A DNA stretch of 50,815 nucleotides from IMG/VR virus record IMGVR_UViG_3300040801_004682, positions 1-50,815 of that record, one strand, 5' to 3'. Shown piece by piece: positions 8,118 through 16,410 of the stretch. The notes under the pieces were generated by a model. That model did not search any database. It was given only the letters and a program-made list of their open reading frames with translations, and was not told the DNA's origin. A program made the position numbers and the translations under genes. Source of the stretch: a virus. The stretch's first letter is position 1. Each line of letters starts with the position of its first letter.

Positions 8118-10574
8118 TTATATTCCTTCAGCGCTGATTGGGTTATAACCTTTACTATCTAAATAACCTTTAAGTGTTCCTAAAGATAATAGATTCTTTG
8201 CGGATATTCTTATACCATTTTTATCTGGCATAAAGCTATCTTCATTTCCTTCTACTGGAGGAGTATATGTTGTTGGAATCATATCATATCCAGAAGCACT
8301 TATTGCGCTTGATAAGAATTTTTTATATTTAGGATCTCCAAGTAAAGCTTGAGCATGAGCTAATATAACAATATTATTATTTACATTTTTCATTACTTGA
8401 GAATCGCTTTCACTTTTAGAAGGTTGTTTTGTATGTAATTTTTTATTAATTTTTGATTTTAATATTGGGTTTGTTTCTATATGTCTTTGAATAGATTCAA
8501 GAGAAGCTTGAGTGTTAGGACCCCAAACACCATCAGGGTTTGCTCCTTTTAAATCTCCTTTTGCTGTATCAATAGCATCAATTACTTTTGGGTCTCTTCC
8601 AACTCTAATATCTTCTGAAGATGCAAACACAGAAAAATCTTCTTGCATAGCTTGCATACCAGCTATTCTATCTTTTAATTTATCAGATCTTTTTGATTTT
8701 GAAGTATATCTACCTTTACCCCCACCTCTTTGAGTTGATATGGTCCCACCAGCTGGTGCAGCTCCAGAATCACCAGCCAAATCCGATGTTAAATCTGAAA
8801 GACCTGCTGTTTTTAAAACATAATTATCACTTGATGTTTTTATATTATAATTAGAAGCGGCTTGTTTTGCATCTTCTAAATATTCTACTGTTTTATTAAA
8901 AAAAGCTTCAGGAGTAGCTGGTACATCTGAATTATCTACACCATCTATAGATCTTAATTCTGAAAGTAAATCTCCAAATGTACTCTCATCAGTAAGATTA
9001 GATGCTTTGGAATACATTACTCTAAGAAGATTAGCGGCGTTCGCAGCTTTTCTTGATTTTTGCGGATCTCTAATTCTTATATTTTCATCTTCAGATATTT
9101 TTCTAAATATACTTGCTGCGGCATTAATATTATTTTTATAAGAATCAAAACCTTTTATAGCTTTATTTACAACAGATAAAGGTTCATTTAAAACGCCACC
9201 CATTTTTTTAATATAAGATTTTATATTTTCTTTTTGTTTGTCATATTTTTCAAAATTAGTCGATATTTTATTTACTATATTTTGATATTTTTCTTGATTA
9301 GAAGGATAAACTAAAGATAAATAATTCGCAAATGGCTTAATTGTATTTTCATTTATAGAATTTATTATTTTATAATTTCTACCAATATCTGCTAAATATT
9401 GATAAACAGACGCCATTTCTTCTGGACTAAAATAATTATCTTCAGAAAAATGATCTACAACTTTTCTCAAATTTGCTGAAGCTTCATGAAATTTATCTAT
9501 TTTAGAAATAGCTTTTATATATAAAGAATTTCTTGAAGCCGCTAAACTATCAAGTTTTGAAAATGTATTTTTTGCATTCTTATAAATATTATTTATTTTT
9601 AATTCTATTTTATTTAGAAAATTATTAACAACATTTACCTTTTCTGTTTTTGATGGGTTTAAAGCAATATTTAATCTTAATTCTTTTGAAATATTATTTA
9701 AATAATTAACAACTTTAGACACACCAGGTAAACTTATATAACCTTCAGGAACATTTGTTGTTTTATCTGATTCTATTTTTTCTTTTATAATTTGTATATA
9801 TTGTTTAGCTTTAGCTAATTCTTTAGATCTTGTAATATATATTTTAGTTTGTAATATAATTTCTGGATCAATATTAGCATTAAGAATTGATGCGATTTTT
9901 TCTAAATTTTCTACATTACTTTTATCTAATTTTAATTTTGGTTTTGGTAAAGATTTTAAATGACCTATAGATTGATCATAATAACTAACTAAATTATCTA
10001 CACTTGATATTAAATTACTTGTTAATTCTTGTTCTTTTTTTTCCGCAGGAACATATTCTTCCCCTTCTTGAGCTATTTTATTAATCTCATCAATTAATTT
10101 TTTTTTATCATATCCAACTTTACCTGTCGGTTCATGATAAACAGTATCTAATATTCTTTTTTGAGCAAGAAGTTCATCTTCAATTCTTCCATAATCATTA
10201 GAACTTGGAAGGGGCTCATTTGAATCGGTTTTATGAGCATGTTCTAAAAGAGATTCTCCGGTTTCTTCCCACCAATTATATATATTATCTTCCTCAGAAT
10301 CAGAAACTTCCGATTTGTACTCCAATGCTCTTTTTTCAAGCAATTTTGCTTGTTGTATATATCCTTTTTTTCTTAATGATGAAGCTAAAGAAATTGCATC
10401 AATAAAAACATCCCCAGTTTCTTTTAAAATATTATCGTCGGATGCAAAAGATTCTAAATTATATTCATCGGTTTCAATTTTTATTAATTTATCTTTAATA
10501 GCTATTTTTTCAAGCTCTTTCATTACAATACTATCCGAAAAATTAATATGTTTATTTGTCAATTTACCAACCAT
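8118..10574 (-). CDS. large helical virion protein with PG-binding-like motif
   Basis: This 818-residue protein is mostly alpha-helical and Lys/Asn-rich. Its N-terminus (SIVMKELEKIAIKDKL, then ETDE) resembles that of the 389-residue protein at 4231-5400. A following segment with LRKKGYIQQAKLLEKRAL matches the second shared helix. Around residues 675-705 it has ANPDGVWGPNTQASLESIQRH, which fits the PG_binding_1 signature, without a visible amidase or lysozyme domain. A Gly-rich hinge (GGTISTQRGGGKGR) lies shortly before that segment. Several candidate processing sites occur, such as NKIA/QEG and VLKTA/GLSD. Its start codon shares one base with the stop of the preceding gene. A tail or head-tail component is likely; the exact role is unknown. 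Confidence 0.72.
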   Translation of the reverse strand: MVGKLTNKHINFSDSIVMKELEKIAIKDKLIKIETDEYNLESFASDDNILKETGDVFIDAISLASSLRKKGYIQQAKLLEKRALEYKSEVSDSEEDNIYNWWEETGESLLEHAHKTDSNEPLPSSNDYGRIEDELLAQKRILDTVYHEPTGKVGYDKKKLIDEINKIAQEGEEYVPAEKKEQELTSNLISSVDNLVSYYDQSIGHLKSLPKPKLKLDKSNVENLEKIASILNANIDPEIILQTKIYITRSKELAKAKQYIQIIKEKIESDKTTNVPEGYISLPGVSKVVNYLNNISKELRLNIALNPSKTEKVNVVNNFLNKIELKINNIYKNAKNTFSKLDSLAASRNSLYIKAISKIDKFHEASANLRKVVDHFSEDNYFSPEEMASVYQYLADIGRNYKIINSINENTIKPFANYLSLVYPSNQEKYQNIVNKISTNFEKYDKQKENIKSYIKKMGGVLNEPLSVVNKAIKGFDSYKNNINAAASIFRKISEDENIRIRDPQKSRKAANAANLLRVMYSKASNLTDESTFGDLLSELRSIDGVDNSDVPATPEAFFNKTVEYLEDAKQAASNYNIKTSSDNYVLKTAGLSDLTSDLAGDSGAAPAGGTISTQRGGGKGRYTSKSKRSDKLKDRIAGMQAMQEDFSVFASSEDIRVGRDPKVIDAIDTAKGDLKGANPDGVWGPNTQASLESIQRHIETNPILKSKINKKLHTKQPSKSESDSQVMKNVNNNIVILAHAQALLGDPKYKKFLSSAISASGYDMIPTTYTPPVEGNEDSFMPDKNGIRISAKNLLSLGTLKGYLDSKGYNPISAEGI

Positions 10575-11143
10575 TATTCTCCCCTTTTATTAAAAATATA
10601 AGCGGCATTTGCATTTAAACCAAGTTCTTCTTCTGCTTCATTAAGTTCTTCTTTTACATATACATTCATAACGTCTTTTATAGCTCCACTCATAATTCCA
10701 TCATTTTTTATATCATTCATAGTTCCATCGCTTAATCCAATATCTATAAATTGAGATTCTCCAGCCCCAGTTTCATATTCATTAGTTTCTTCATCTATAA
10801 CACCAACACTGTAAGCATAATCTATCTCTCCATCCGAATCTACATCTATAGCCCCAACTTCAAAATCCTCAACTTCTGGTATACTTTCTTCAGCTTCCGC
10901 TATAAGTTGATCTATATAATCATTGGCTGAAACATAATCTTTATTTCGCATCAAAGGCTGCTTTACCCCCTCTTCTTGTTCATCTTTTGATTCATTATCA
11001 TATTCATCATATTTGTTTTCTTTAGCAAATATACCCGTCTTATTAAGAGACATTTTAACAAACTCTCTAAAAATTTCAGAACTTATTGCCGCTTTCCAAT
11101 CTTCATCGCCTTCTATAGCTGTATTCCATTCTGGTTTTTTCAT
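10574..11143 (-). CDS. acidic protein, function unknown
   Basis: The 189-residue protein is strongly acidic. Runs of Asp/Glu dominate residues 45-125, including FEVGAIDVDSDGEIDYAY, a pattern that can bind calcium but is not a complete EF hand. The N-terminus has a short helix with REFVKMSLNKTG. It is the first gene of the leftward block starting at the divergent intergenic region that holds the 11203-11244 palindrome. It overlaps the next gene by one base. A virion role is inferred only from position. Confidence 0.68.
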   Translation of the reverse strand: MKKPEWNTAIEGDEDWKAAISSEIFREFVKMSLNKTGIFAKENKYDEYDNESKDEQEEGVKQPLMRNKDYVSANDYIDQLIAEAEESIPEVEDFEVGAIDVDSDGEIDYAYSVGVIDEETNEYETGAGESQFIDIGLSDGTMNDIKNDGIMSGAIKDVMNVYVKEELNEAEEELGLNANAAYIFNKRGE

Positions 11144-11202
11144 TTTACCCTTTTGATTATATAACCTCTTTTTTATATGAAAATATTGTATAGTTAAATA
11201 AT

Positions 11203-11244
11203 TATTTTCTATATATCATGTTAATTCATTATATATAGAAAATA
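11203..11244. promoter_or_regulatory. long perfect palindrome between divergent genes
   Basis: TATTTTCTATATAT (11203-11216) and ATATATAGAAAATA (11231-11244) are perfect 14-base inverted repeats around a 14-base spacer. The element sits in the 176-base gap between the acidic virion gene and the guaC-like gene, about 60-75 bases from each start codon. A shorter relative lies at 2058-2085. The arms contain ATATATAG-like sequence, which could act as promoters facing both ways, or the palindrome could bind a dimeric regulator. Confidence 0.5.
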
Positions 11245-11319
11245 TAAAAAAAGAAACAACAATAAAGAAAGTAATTACATTAGTTTTAAAATTATTTTAA
11301 AAATATAAACAGGAGAAGT

Positions 11320-12312
11320 ATGAATAAAATGTTAAATTTTGACTCTTTTACATTAATACCAACATATTCGGATATAGAATCAAGAAGTGAAGTAGATGTG
11401 TCTACTAACATATGCGAAATTAAAAGTAATTTAGCTATTATTAACGCTAACATGTTATCAATTTCTACGAAAGAAATGGTAAATGAATTATATAAATATA
11501 ATACAATTTCATCTTATCATCGCTTTTTTAATTCTATGGAAAATAGAATTAAAACAATGGAAGAATTAAAAGATTATAAAGATAAAATTTTTATTTCTAT
11601 TGGCACAAAAAAAGAAGAATATGATTGTGTAAAAATATTAAATGAAATTGGTTATAAAAATATAATTGTTGATGTAAATCATGGTCATCATAAAATGGTA
11701 AAAGATATAATAAAACATATTAAAAACAATTATCCTGATATGGTAGTAATGGCTGGTAATGTTTCTTCCGTTAATGGTATTTTATTTTTACAAGATGCCG
11801 GTGTCGATATTATAAAAATAGGAAATTCTTTTGGTTTTTCATGTACAACAATCAAACAAACTGGATTTGGAGCACATCCTATTGATACAGCAATAAAATA
11901 TGATAAATATATAAATAAAAAGAACAAAACCCAAAAAGCTAAATTATGTATAGATGGTGGTATTAGAAATGTATCTGATATAGCTAAAAGTCTTATATTT
12001 GGAGATATTGTGATGCTTGGAAGAATGTTTGCCGGATCCAATGAATCATTTGGTAAAATTATAGATTCTGGAAATGGTATGCGCGCTAAAGAATATTTTG
12101 GTAATGCATCGGTAAAAACTAAACAAGTTATGGATGAAGAAAATCATGTAAAAAACATAGAAGGTACTACAAAATTAGTACCATTAACCGGTCCTCTAAA
12201 TAATACCCTAAAATCAATTAAAGAAGGGTTACAATCAGCATTTAGTTTTGTTGGAGCTAGAAATTTAAAAGAATATCAAGAAAAAGCTAAAAATCAAATA
12301 TTAATGGTGTGA
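11320..12312 (+). CDS. IMP dehydrogenase / GMP reductase family protein
   Basis: The 330-residue TIM-barrel protein belongs to the IMPDH/GMP reductase family, which interconverts IMP with XMP or GMP. Visible landmarks are VDVNHGH (about residues 118-124), the AGNV strand, the catalytic Cys loop GNSFGFSCTTIKQTGFG with Cys175, the IDGGIRNVSDIAKSL phosphate-site strand, GMRAKEYFG and EGTTKLVPLTG. It has no CBS domains. Cys-Thr-Thr followed by KQTGFG, and the EG-x-T-x3-VP stretch, look more like GMP reductase (guaC) than bacterial IMPDH, but the loop diverges from both. An AGGAG site lies just before the ATG. It is a plus-strand island in minus-strand virion genes, next to a homing endonuclease, so horizontal acquisition is likely. 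It probably adjusts purine pools during infection. Confidence 0.8.
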   Translation: MNKMLNFDSFTLIPTYSDIESRSEVDVSTNICEIKSNLAIINANMLSISTKEMVNELYKYNTISSYHRFFNSMENRIKTMEELKDYKDKIFISIGTKKEEYDCVKILNEIGYKNIIVDVNHGHHKMVKDIIKHIKNNYPDMVVMAGNVSSVNGILFLQDAGVDIIKIGNSFGFSCTTIKQTGFGAHPIDTAIKYDKYINKKNKTQKAKLCIDGGIRNVSDIAKSLIFGDIVMLGRMFAGSNESFGKIIDSGNGMRAKEYFGNASVKTKQVMDEENHVKNIEGTTKLVPLTGPLNNTLKSIKEGLQSAFSFVGARNLKEYQEKAKNQILMV

Positions 12313-12313
12313 T

Positions 12314-12592
12314 ATGTTAAAAAATATTTATAATAATCAAGATTCATTATATGAAAAACCAAAACATTTAACTCTTATTATATTGCCAGTTCTAAAAATG
12401 TTCTGGGGATCTAAATTTGACAAAACAACAAATAACTTTTTAAATAGTTTAAGACCTTCTATCGTTAGAATTATTAAACCAAGAAAACCTTATGCTATTG
12501 ACAATAAACCTTGGAGAGTTTCTGTTTTTGTAGATAAAAACAATATAATTGAAAAAATAGAACAAGAAGTTATGATAGGTTTAGAAAAATGA
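12314..12592 (+). CDS. small conserved-looking protein, unknown
   Basis: This 92-residue protein starts two bases after the stop of the guaC-like gene and is almost certainly co-translated with it. The C-terminal part has a basic turn (IIKPRKPYAID), then WRVSVFVDKNNIIEKIEQEV, a beta-beta-alpha pattern like a small binding domain. No family is recognised. Tight coupling suggests either a partner in nucleotide metabolism or simply cargo of the same inserted cassette. Confidence 0.68.
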   Translation: MLKNIYNNQDSLYEKPKHLTLIILPVLKMFWGSKFDKTTNNFLNSLRPSIVRIIKPRKPYAIDNKPWRVSVFVDKNNIIEKIEQEVMIGLEK

Positions 12593-12606
12593 ATTAATTT
12601 TTAATA

Positions 12607-14052
12607 ATGAAAAAAGAAACAAATATTAAAATAATAAAAGAATTTTTAAATAATCATCATCCAGGATCAAAATTATTATCTAATTACAAAAATTCTAAAA
12701 CTAAGATTACTATCAAATGTAACAAAAATCATATTTTTAATATAACTTGGAACAAACTAAAACAAGGTAGATGGTGTAGATATTGTTGGAAAAATAAATT
12801 AACAAAAGAAGAAGATTTAATTGAATATATTAATGAACATCATCCTGGAAGCAAATTATTATCAAAATATAAAAATTCTCATTACAAAGTGAATATATTA
12901 TGCGAAAAAAAACATATTTTTGAAACAACTTTTTCAAGAATTAAAACCGGTGCTTGGTGCAAGCATTGCATAGCTTTCTTCCCAAATATAGACTATGTGA
13001 AAAATTTCGTTAAAGAAAAATATAATGGAGAATGTCTTAGCGAAATTTATATAAAATGTTGTAATAAATTAATTTTTAAATGTGAAAATAATCACATTTT
13101 TAAAAAAACATGGGAATCCGTGAAAAATAATAATTCATGGTGCTTAGAGTGTAAAGGAATTAAAATCCCAACAATTGAATTTATAAATGAATTTGTAAAA
13201 AATGAATTTGATGGATATTGCTTAGAAAAACAATATGTGAATAGCAATCATAATATGATGTTTAAATGTAAAAATAACCATATATTTACCTCTAAATGGA
13301 CATATATTTATAATAGTAAAGTTTGGTGCCAAAGATGTTCAGGACGGCAAGTTTCTATAATTGATATTAATAATTTTGTTAAAGAAAAGCATAATGGAAA
13401 ATGTTTAAGTAAAAAATACAAGTCGATTAAAGAAAAATTATTATTCAAATGTAAAAATAACCATAAATTTGAATCATCATGGGATAGTATTAAACATGGA
13501 AAATGGTGTAGTAAATGTCGAGGCGGGGTGAAAAAATCACTTAATGAAATATGTGAATATGTTAAAGTAATGTATAATGGAGAATGTTTAAACAAACAAT
13601 ATAAAAATAAAGATAGTGAACTTTTATTTAAATGTGAGAATGAACATATCTTTAATAAAAGCTGGAGTAAAGTTAGAAAAGGAACTTGGTGTAATGAATG
13701 TAGGCTGCATATAGGAGAAGAATATTGTAGATATTTCTTTGAAAAAAAATTTAACAAAAAATTTCCAAAAAAAAGACCTAAATGGTTAATTAATAAAAAC
13801 GGTAATAGATTAGAATTAGATGGTTTCTGTGAAGAATTAAATATGGCTTTTGAATATAATGGTAGACAACATTATGAAATTGTTGAACATTTTAAATATA
13901 ACCAAAAAAAATTAGATAAAAGACAAGAAATTGATAAAATAAAAATAGAAATATGTAAAAAAAAGAATATAAAATTATACATAATACCTCAATTTAGAGG
14001 TAAATTTAAAAGAGACAATTTAGAAGATTTTATTAATAATTATGAATTTTAA
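12607..14052 (+). CDS. zinc-repeat homing-type endonuclease, second copy
   Basis: This 481-residue protein has the same architecture as the one at 2136-3680 but a different repeat family. Six modules of about 58-60 residues end in a pattern like FKC-x-NNHIF-x4-W-x5-WC-x2-C, giving one Cys-His and one Cys-Cys pair each. A VSR/PD-(D/E)XK-like nuclease follows, with RLELDGFCEEL and FEYNGRQHYE (about residues 397-422) and a late KLYIIPQF strand. It is most simply a free-standing homing endonuclease. It follows the guaC cassette in the same orientation and its stop overlaps the convergent decoration gene by 4 bases. No ribosome site is obvious. Confidence 0.75.
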   Translation: MKKETNIKIIKEFLNNHHPGSKLLSNYKNSKTKITIKCNKNHIFNITWNKLKQGRWCRYCWKNKLTKEEDLIEYINEHHPGSKLLSKYKNSHYKVNILCEKKHIFETTFSRIKTGAWCKHCIAFFPNIDYVKNFVKEKYNGECLSEIYIKCCNKLIFKCENNHIFKKTWESVKNNNSWCLECKGIKIPTIEFINEFVKNEFDGYCLEKQYVNSNHNMMFKCKNNHIFTSKWTYIYNSKVWCQRCSGRQVSIIDINNFVKEKHNGKCLSKKYKSIKEKLLFKCKNNHKFESSWDSIKHGKWCSKCRGGVKKSLNEICEYVKVMYNGECLNKQYKNKDSELLFKCENEHIFNKSWSKVRKGTWCNECRLHIGEEYCRYFFEKKFNKKFPKKRPKWLINKNGNRLELDGFCEELNMAFEYNGRQHYEIVEHFKYNQKKLDKRQEIDKIKIEICKKKNIKLYIIPQFRGKFKRDNLEDFINNYEF

Positions 14053-14735
14053 AGCCACAAAAATTCAAGAAATTGATTTCTAGAAGTTGGTGGAGCTAAA
14101 ATTATACCTACGTTAGGATATGCTTGGGCAGGTTGTCTTGTAGTTAATAAACCGCTTTCATTAACAAATAGATTACCATTTATAGGATAGTGTTGACCCA
14201 CCTCAAATTTATCGGTAGAGTATATACCACGCATAAACCAAACTGTGAGCCGACCCGACCCACCTGTACTGTCATCACCTGGAATTCCTGGAATTTGATA
14301 CGAATAAGAACACACTGCTCTAATTGAGTCCGGTATACCATCCCCATCTAAATCATAATTTAATTCTGTTCCTGAGGGAATTATTATAACACCATTTCTT
14401 TCTCGTAAATATACAGGAATACTGCAAACAAAACTATTTGGTAATATATTTGGGTTTTTTAAAGTTGTAGTTATATCTGTTACCGTTACGAGCTTACCAC
14501 CAATTGATTGACCAACAGCTGGAACTATAACTTCTTCATCTATTGATGGAGCATAGAACGCGGATGTTTTTAAATCATCAATGATACCGATAGGTGCGGT
14601 ACCATCAGAAACGCCACAAACTATATTATTCCCCATTAAACTTAATTGAGCTATCATTCCTGGTTCAAACTCTGAGTTTGGATCGACTGGATAAGAAAAA
14701 GGTAAGCTATTACCAACTTGAATTAATCTAAGCAT
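14049..14735 (-). CDS. candidate capsid decoration protein, paralogue 2
   Basis: I choose the ATG at 14735, which has GGAG 4 bases upstream, over a TTG at 14759. The 228-residue product is beta-rich with an N-terminal domain containing IGIIDDLKTSAFYAPS and a DLDGDGIPD acidic loop that could bind calcium. The C-terminal third aligns with the equally long protein at 1294-1980: GSGRLTVW, then RGIYST, GLLTT, VGIILAPPT and FLEFLW. Alternating Gly/Pro/Ile strands fit a trimeric capsid decoration or head-fibre protein. Like the capsid gene it is richer in GC than the surrounding genes. The role is inferred. Confidence 0.6.
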   Translation of the reverse strand: MLRLIQVGNSLPFSYPVDPNSEFEPGMIAQLSLMGNNIVCGVSDGTAPIGIIDDLKTSAFYAPSIDEEVIVPAVGQSIGGKLVTVTDITTTLKNPNILPNSFVCSIPVYLRERNGVIIIPSGTELNYDLDGDGIPDSIRAVCSYSYQIPGIPGDDSTGGSGRLTVWFMRGIYSTDKFEVGQHYPINGNLFVNESGLLTTRQPAQAYPNVGIILAPPTSRNQFLEFLWL

Positions 14736-14765
14736 TAAACTCCATTTTTTTAAAATCAAATATCT

Positions 14766-15158
14766 TTATTCATGTTCCCATCTTGCTCTAGGATATTCAA
14801 ATTTTTCTTCTTCTTTTTCTATATCTTTTTGAACAGATTCTTCTAAGTCTTCATCATCATTAACTTCTAAAACCAAAGATTCTTCAGAAACACTTTTTAT
14901 ATCATGTATAGCTTCTTCTAATTTACCACAAACGCTTTTAAATTTTGTTTCATCTAATGCATCACATATTTCTTTCATCATATCTAAAGCGAGTTGAGCT
15001 TTTTCTTCTTCATTTTTATCTTTAAAAACATTTTCAACTTCATCTTTATTTTCTTTTAAAGACCCATCATCATCAAAAGATTCATATATTTTTTTTAAAT
15101 TATCTAAAGTGTCTTGAGCAAAAGAGTCCATTTCTTCTGATAGTTTAATTATATTCAT
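14766..15158 (-). CDS. acidic helical protein, unknown
   Basis: The 130-residue protein is highly acidic, helical and Lys/Glu-rich, with one Cys pair region (CDALDETKFKSVCGKLEE). A good AGGAG site lies before the ATG, and a TATATATAG element identical to one upstream of another gene lies about 10 bases further upstream. The composition resembles small internal head or scaffold-associated proteins, but nothing specific is recognised. Confidence 0.68.
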   Translation of the reverse strand: MNIIKLSEEMDSFAQDTLDNLKKIYESFDDDGSLKENKDEVENVFKDKNEEEKAQLALDMMKEICDALDETKFKSVCGKLEEAIHDIKSVSEESLVLEVNDDEDLEESVQKDIEKEEEKFEYPRARWEHE

Positions 15159-15169
15159 AATTCTCCTGT

Positions 15170-15184
15170 CTATATATATAACAT
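15170..15184 (-). promoter_or_regulatory. candidate late promoter, 15-base motif
   Basis: The minus strand reads ATGTTATATATATAG. This exact 15-mer recurs at 45676-45690, and a near copy lies at 26594-26606, each shortly upstream of the ribosome site of a gene. The TATA core resembles late promoters read by T4 gp55-type sigma factors. Because the genome is AT-rich, chance similarity cannot be excluded. Confidence 0.42.
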
Positions 15185-15190
15185 ATTATA

Positions 15191-15493
15191 TTATTCGTTA
15201 GTTTCTTCTTGTTTTACAATTTTTGGTGGATTTGATATTCTTAATAATGCTGCTAAAGAATCTACAAATAACTGATTATCTATTAGCCCTGTAGATGTTA
15301 TATTTTGTAAATCATTTATATCTGGAATATTTTGCGTTGTTCTTGCATTTCCTTTTCCTATTTTATTTAATTCTTTTAAATAACTGATTATTTTCATAAA
15401 AGAAGCATTTGCTGCTGAAATAAATTCTTTAGGAACTTTTGAATCTGGAGCTGTTAAATTAGAAGCTATTGCTGATAACTCAGCAATAGCCAT
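15191..15493 (-). CDS. small protein, unknown
   Basis: The 100-residue protein has N-terminal helices rich in Ala/Ser (AIAELSAIASNL) and a C-terminal helix LFVDSLAALLRIS ahead of an acidic tail. No domain is recognised. It lies between the probable scaffold-protease region and the decoration gene, in the same orientation, with 65 bases separating it from its upstream neighbour. Confidence 0.62.
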   Translation of the reverse strand: MAIAELSAIASNLTAPDSKVPKEFISAANASFMKIISYLKELNKIGKGNARTTQNIPDINDLQNITSTGLIDNQLFVDSLAALLRISNPPKIVKQEETNE

Positions 15494-15558
15494 ATTTAAA
15501 TTTGATAATTTTATTGGTGTTTGAGCTTCTTTACTAAATTCAATTGTATTTTTAGAAT

Positions 15559-16335
15559 TTAGTCTTTTTTTTCCTCTTCATCACATTCACAAGGATCGCA
15601 TTCACATTTTTCACATTTTTCGGCAGCTGTTTTTTTTGAAGCTTCTACAATCACAGATTTAATAAGTCTGTCAGCTAAGTTTTCACTTACGGTAAATCCT
15701 TTTTCTCCAAGGTAGTCAGCTACGACAACTAATGTATCTATAACATTTGATGCTTGTTTTTCCCAAGGAGGATCTCCATATTTTTCTCTTAGAAATGTTT
15801 TTTTATCTTCAGGAAGAGTATCCCATTCGGATTTTGAAACAACATAATCTGTTGGGAGTTCAATTTCTTGACCTTTTTTACCCATTTTACCAGACTTATT
15901 AGAAGCGGTTAAAAGAAGATCTTTTTCTGCTGGTGTTAATGGTTTACCCATAGCCGCTTTATTTGCAACATCAAGAACTTCAGGAGATGTAGCTGGATCT
16001 GACATTAAACGATCTGCTTTTTCTTTTAATATCGTTGCATCAATAGTTTGATCAGGAACGCCAGGAATTTGATCTACAACAGGTTCCCCAATTCCACCAA
16101 CTGGTTCTGCTGGAGTTCCCCAATCTTTCATTTCTGGAGTTTGAGTTACCGGACCTTCAACTCTACGTTCTGGTAATTCTCTGTTTAGAGCTTCTTCTCT
16201 TGCTTCTTCTCCAAAATCCACTTCAGGCATAAACTGAGCTTTTTTATTAAACATTTGTTTATGTTCTTTACTATTCATAACATTTAAAACTTCTCTTGCG
16301 AAAGAATCGCCAAAACCATTATCTCTATATACCAT
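15559..16335 (-). CDS. probable virion protein with Cys-rich tail
   Basis: The 258-residue protein has a short N-terminal helix ending in MFNKKA/QFMPE (residues 29-38), a candidate processing motif. A Pro/Glu-rich linker (about residues 40-95) follows, then a helical middle and a helix containing VVADYLGEKGF-x-VSE-x-LADRLIKSVI. The tail CEKCECDPCEC has five closely spaced Cys followed by acidic residues and could bind metal. It lies just downstream of the protease-scaffold terminator, so it needs its own promoter or readthrough. Family unknown. Confidence 0.7.
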   Translation of the reverse strand: MVYRDNGFGDSFAREVLNVMNSKEHKQMFNKKAQFMPEVDFGEEAREEALNRELPERRVEGPVTQTPEMKDWGTPAEPVGGIGEPVVDQIPGVPDQTIDATILKEKADRLMSDPATSPEVLDVANKAAMGKPLTPAEKDLLLTASNKSGKMGKKGQEIELPTDYVVSKSEWDTLPEDKKTFLREKYGDPPWEKQASNVIDTLVVVADYLGEKGFTVSENLADRLIKSVIVEASKKTAAEKCEKCECDPCECDEEEKKD

Positions 16336-16350
16336 ATCTATACCTCTAAA

Positions 16351-16397
16351 AATTTTAAAAATAAGCTATGAGGAAAAAAAATCGCCTCATAGCTTAT
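16351..16397 (-). terminator. strong intrinsic terminator after the protease-scaffold gene
   Basis: A perfect 13-bp stem (ATAAGCTATGAGG / CCTCATAGCTTAT) encloses an 11-base loop that is T-rich on the minus strand. The stem is followed there by TTTTTAAAATTTTT. It starts 14 bases after the stop of the 1065-residue gene. It would limit expression of genes to the left relative to the scaffold. Confidence 0.87.
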
Positions 16398-16410
16398 ATT
16401 GTTTTCCTAA

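Noticed and set aside
8118-10574. Endolysin based on the PG-binding-like motif
   Set aside because: No lysozyme, amidase or peptidase motif accompanies it, and the protein is a long helical structural type.
14050-14080. GAATTTT...AAAATTC inverted repeat at the convergent ends of the second endonuclease and the decoration gene
   Set aside because: It is short, all A/T in the core, overlaps coding sequence and lacks a T run; not enough for a terminator call.
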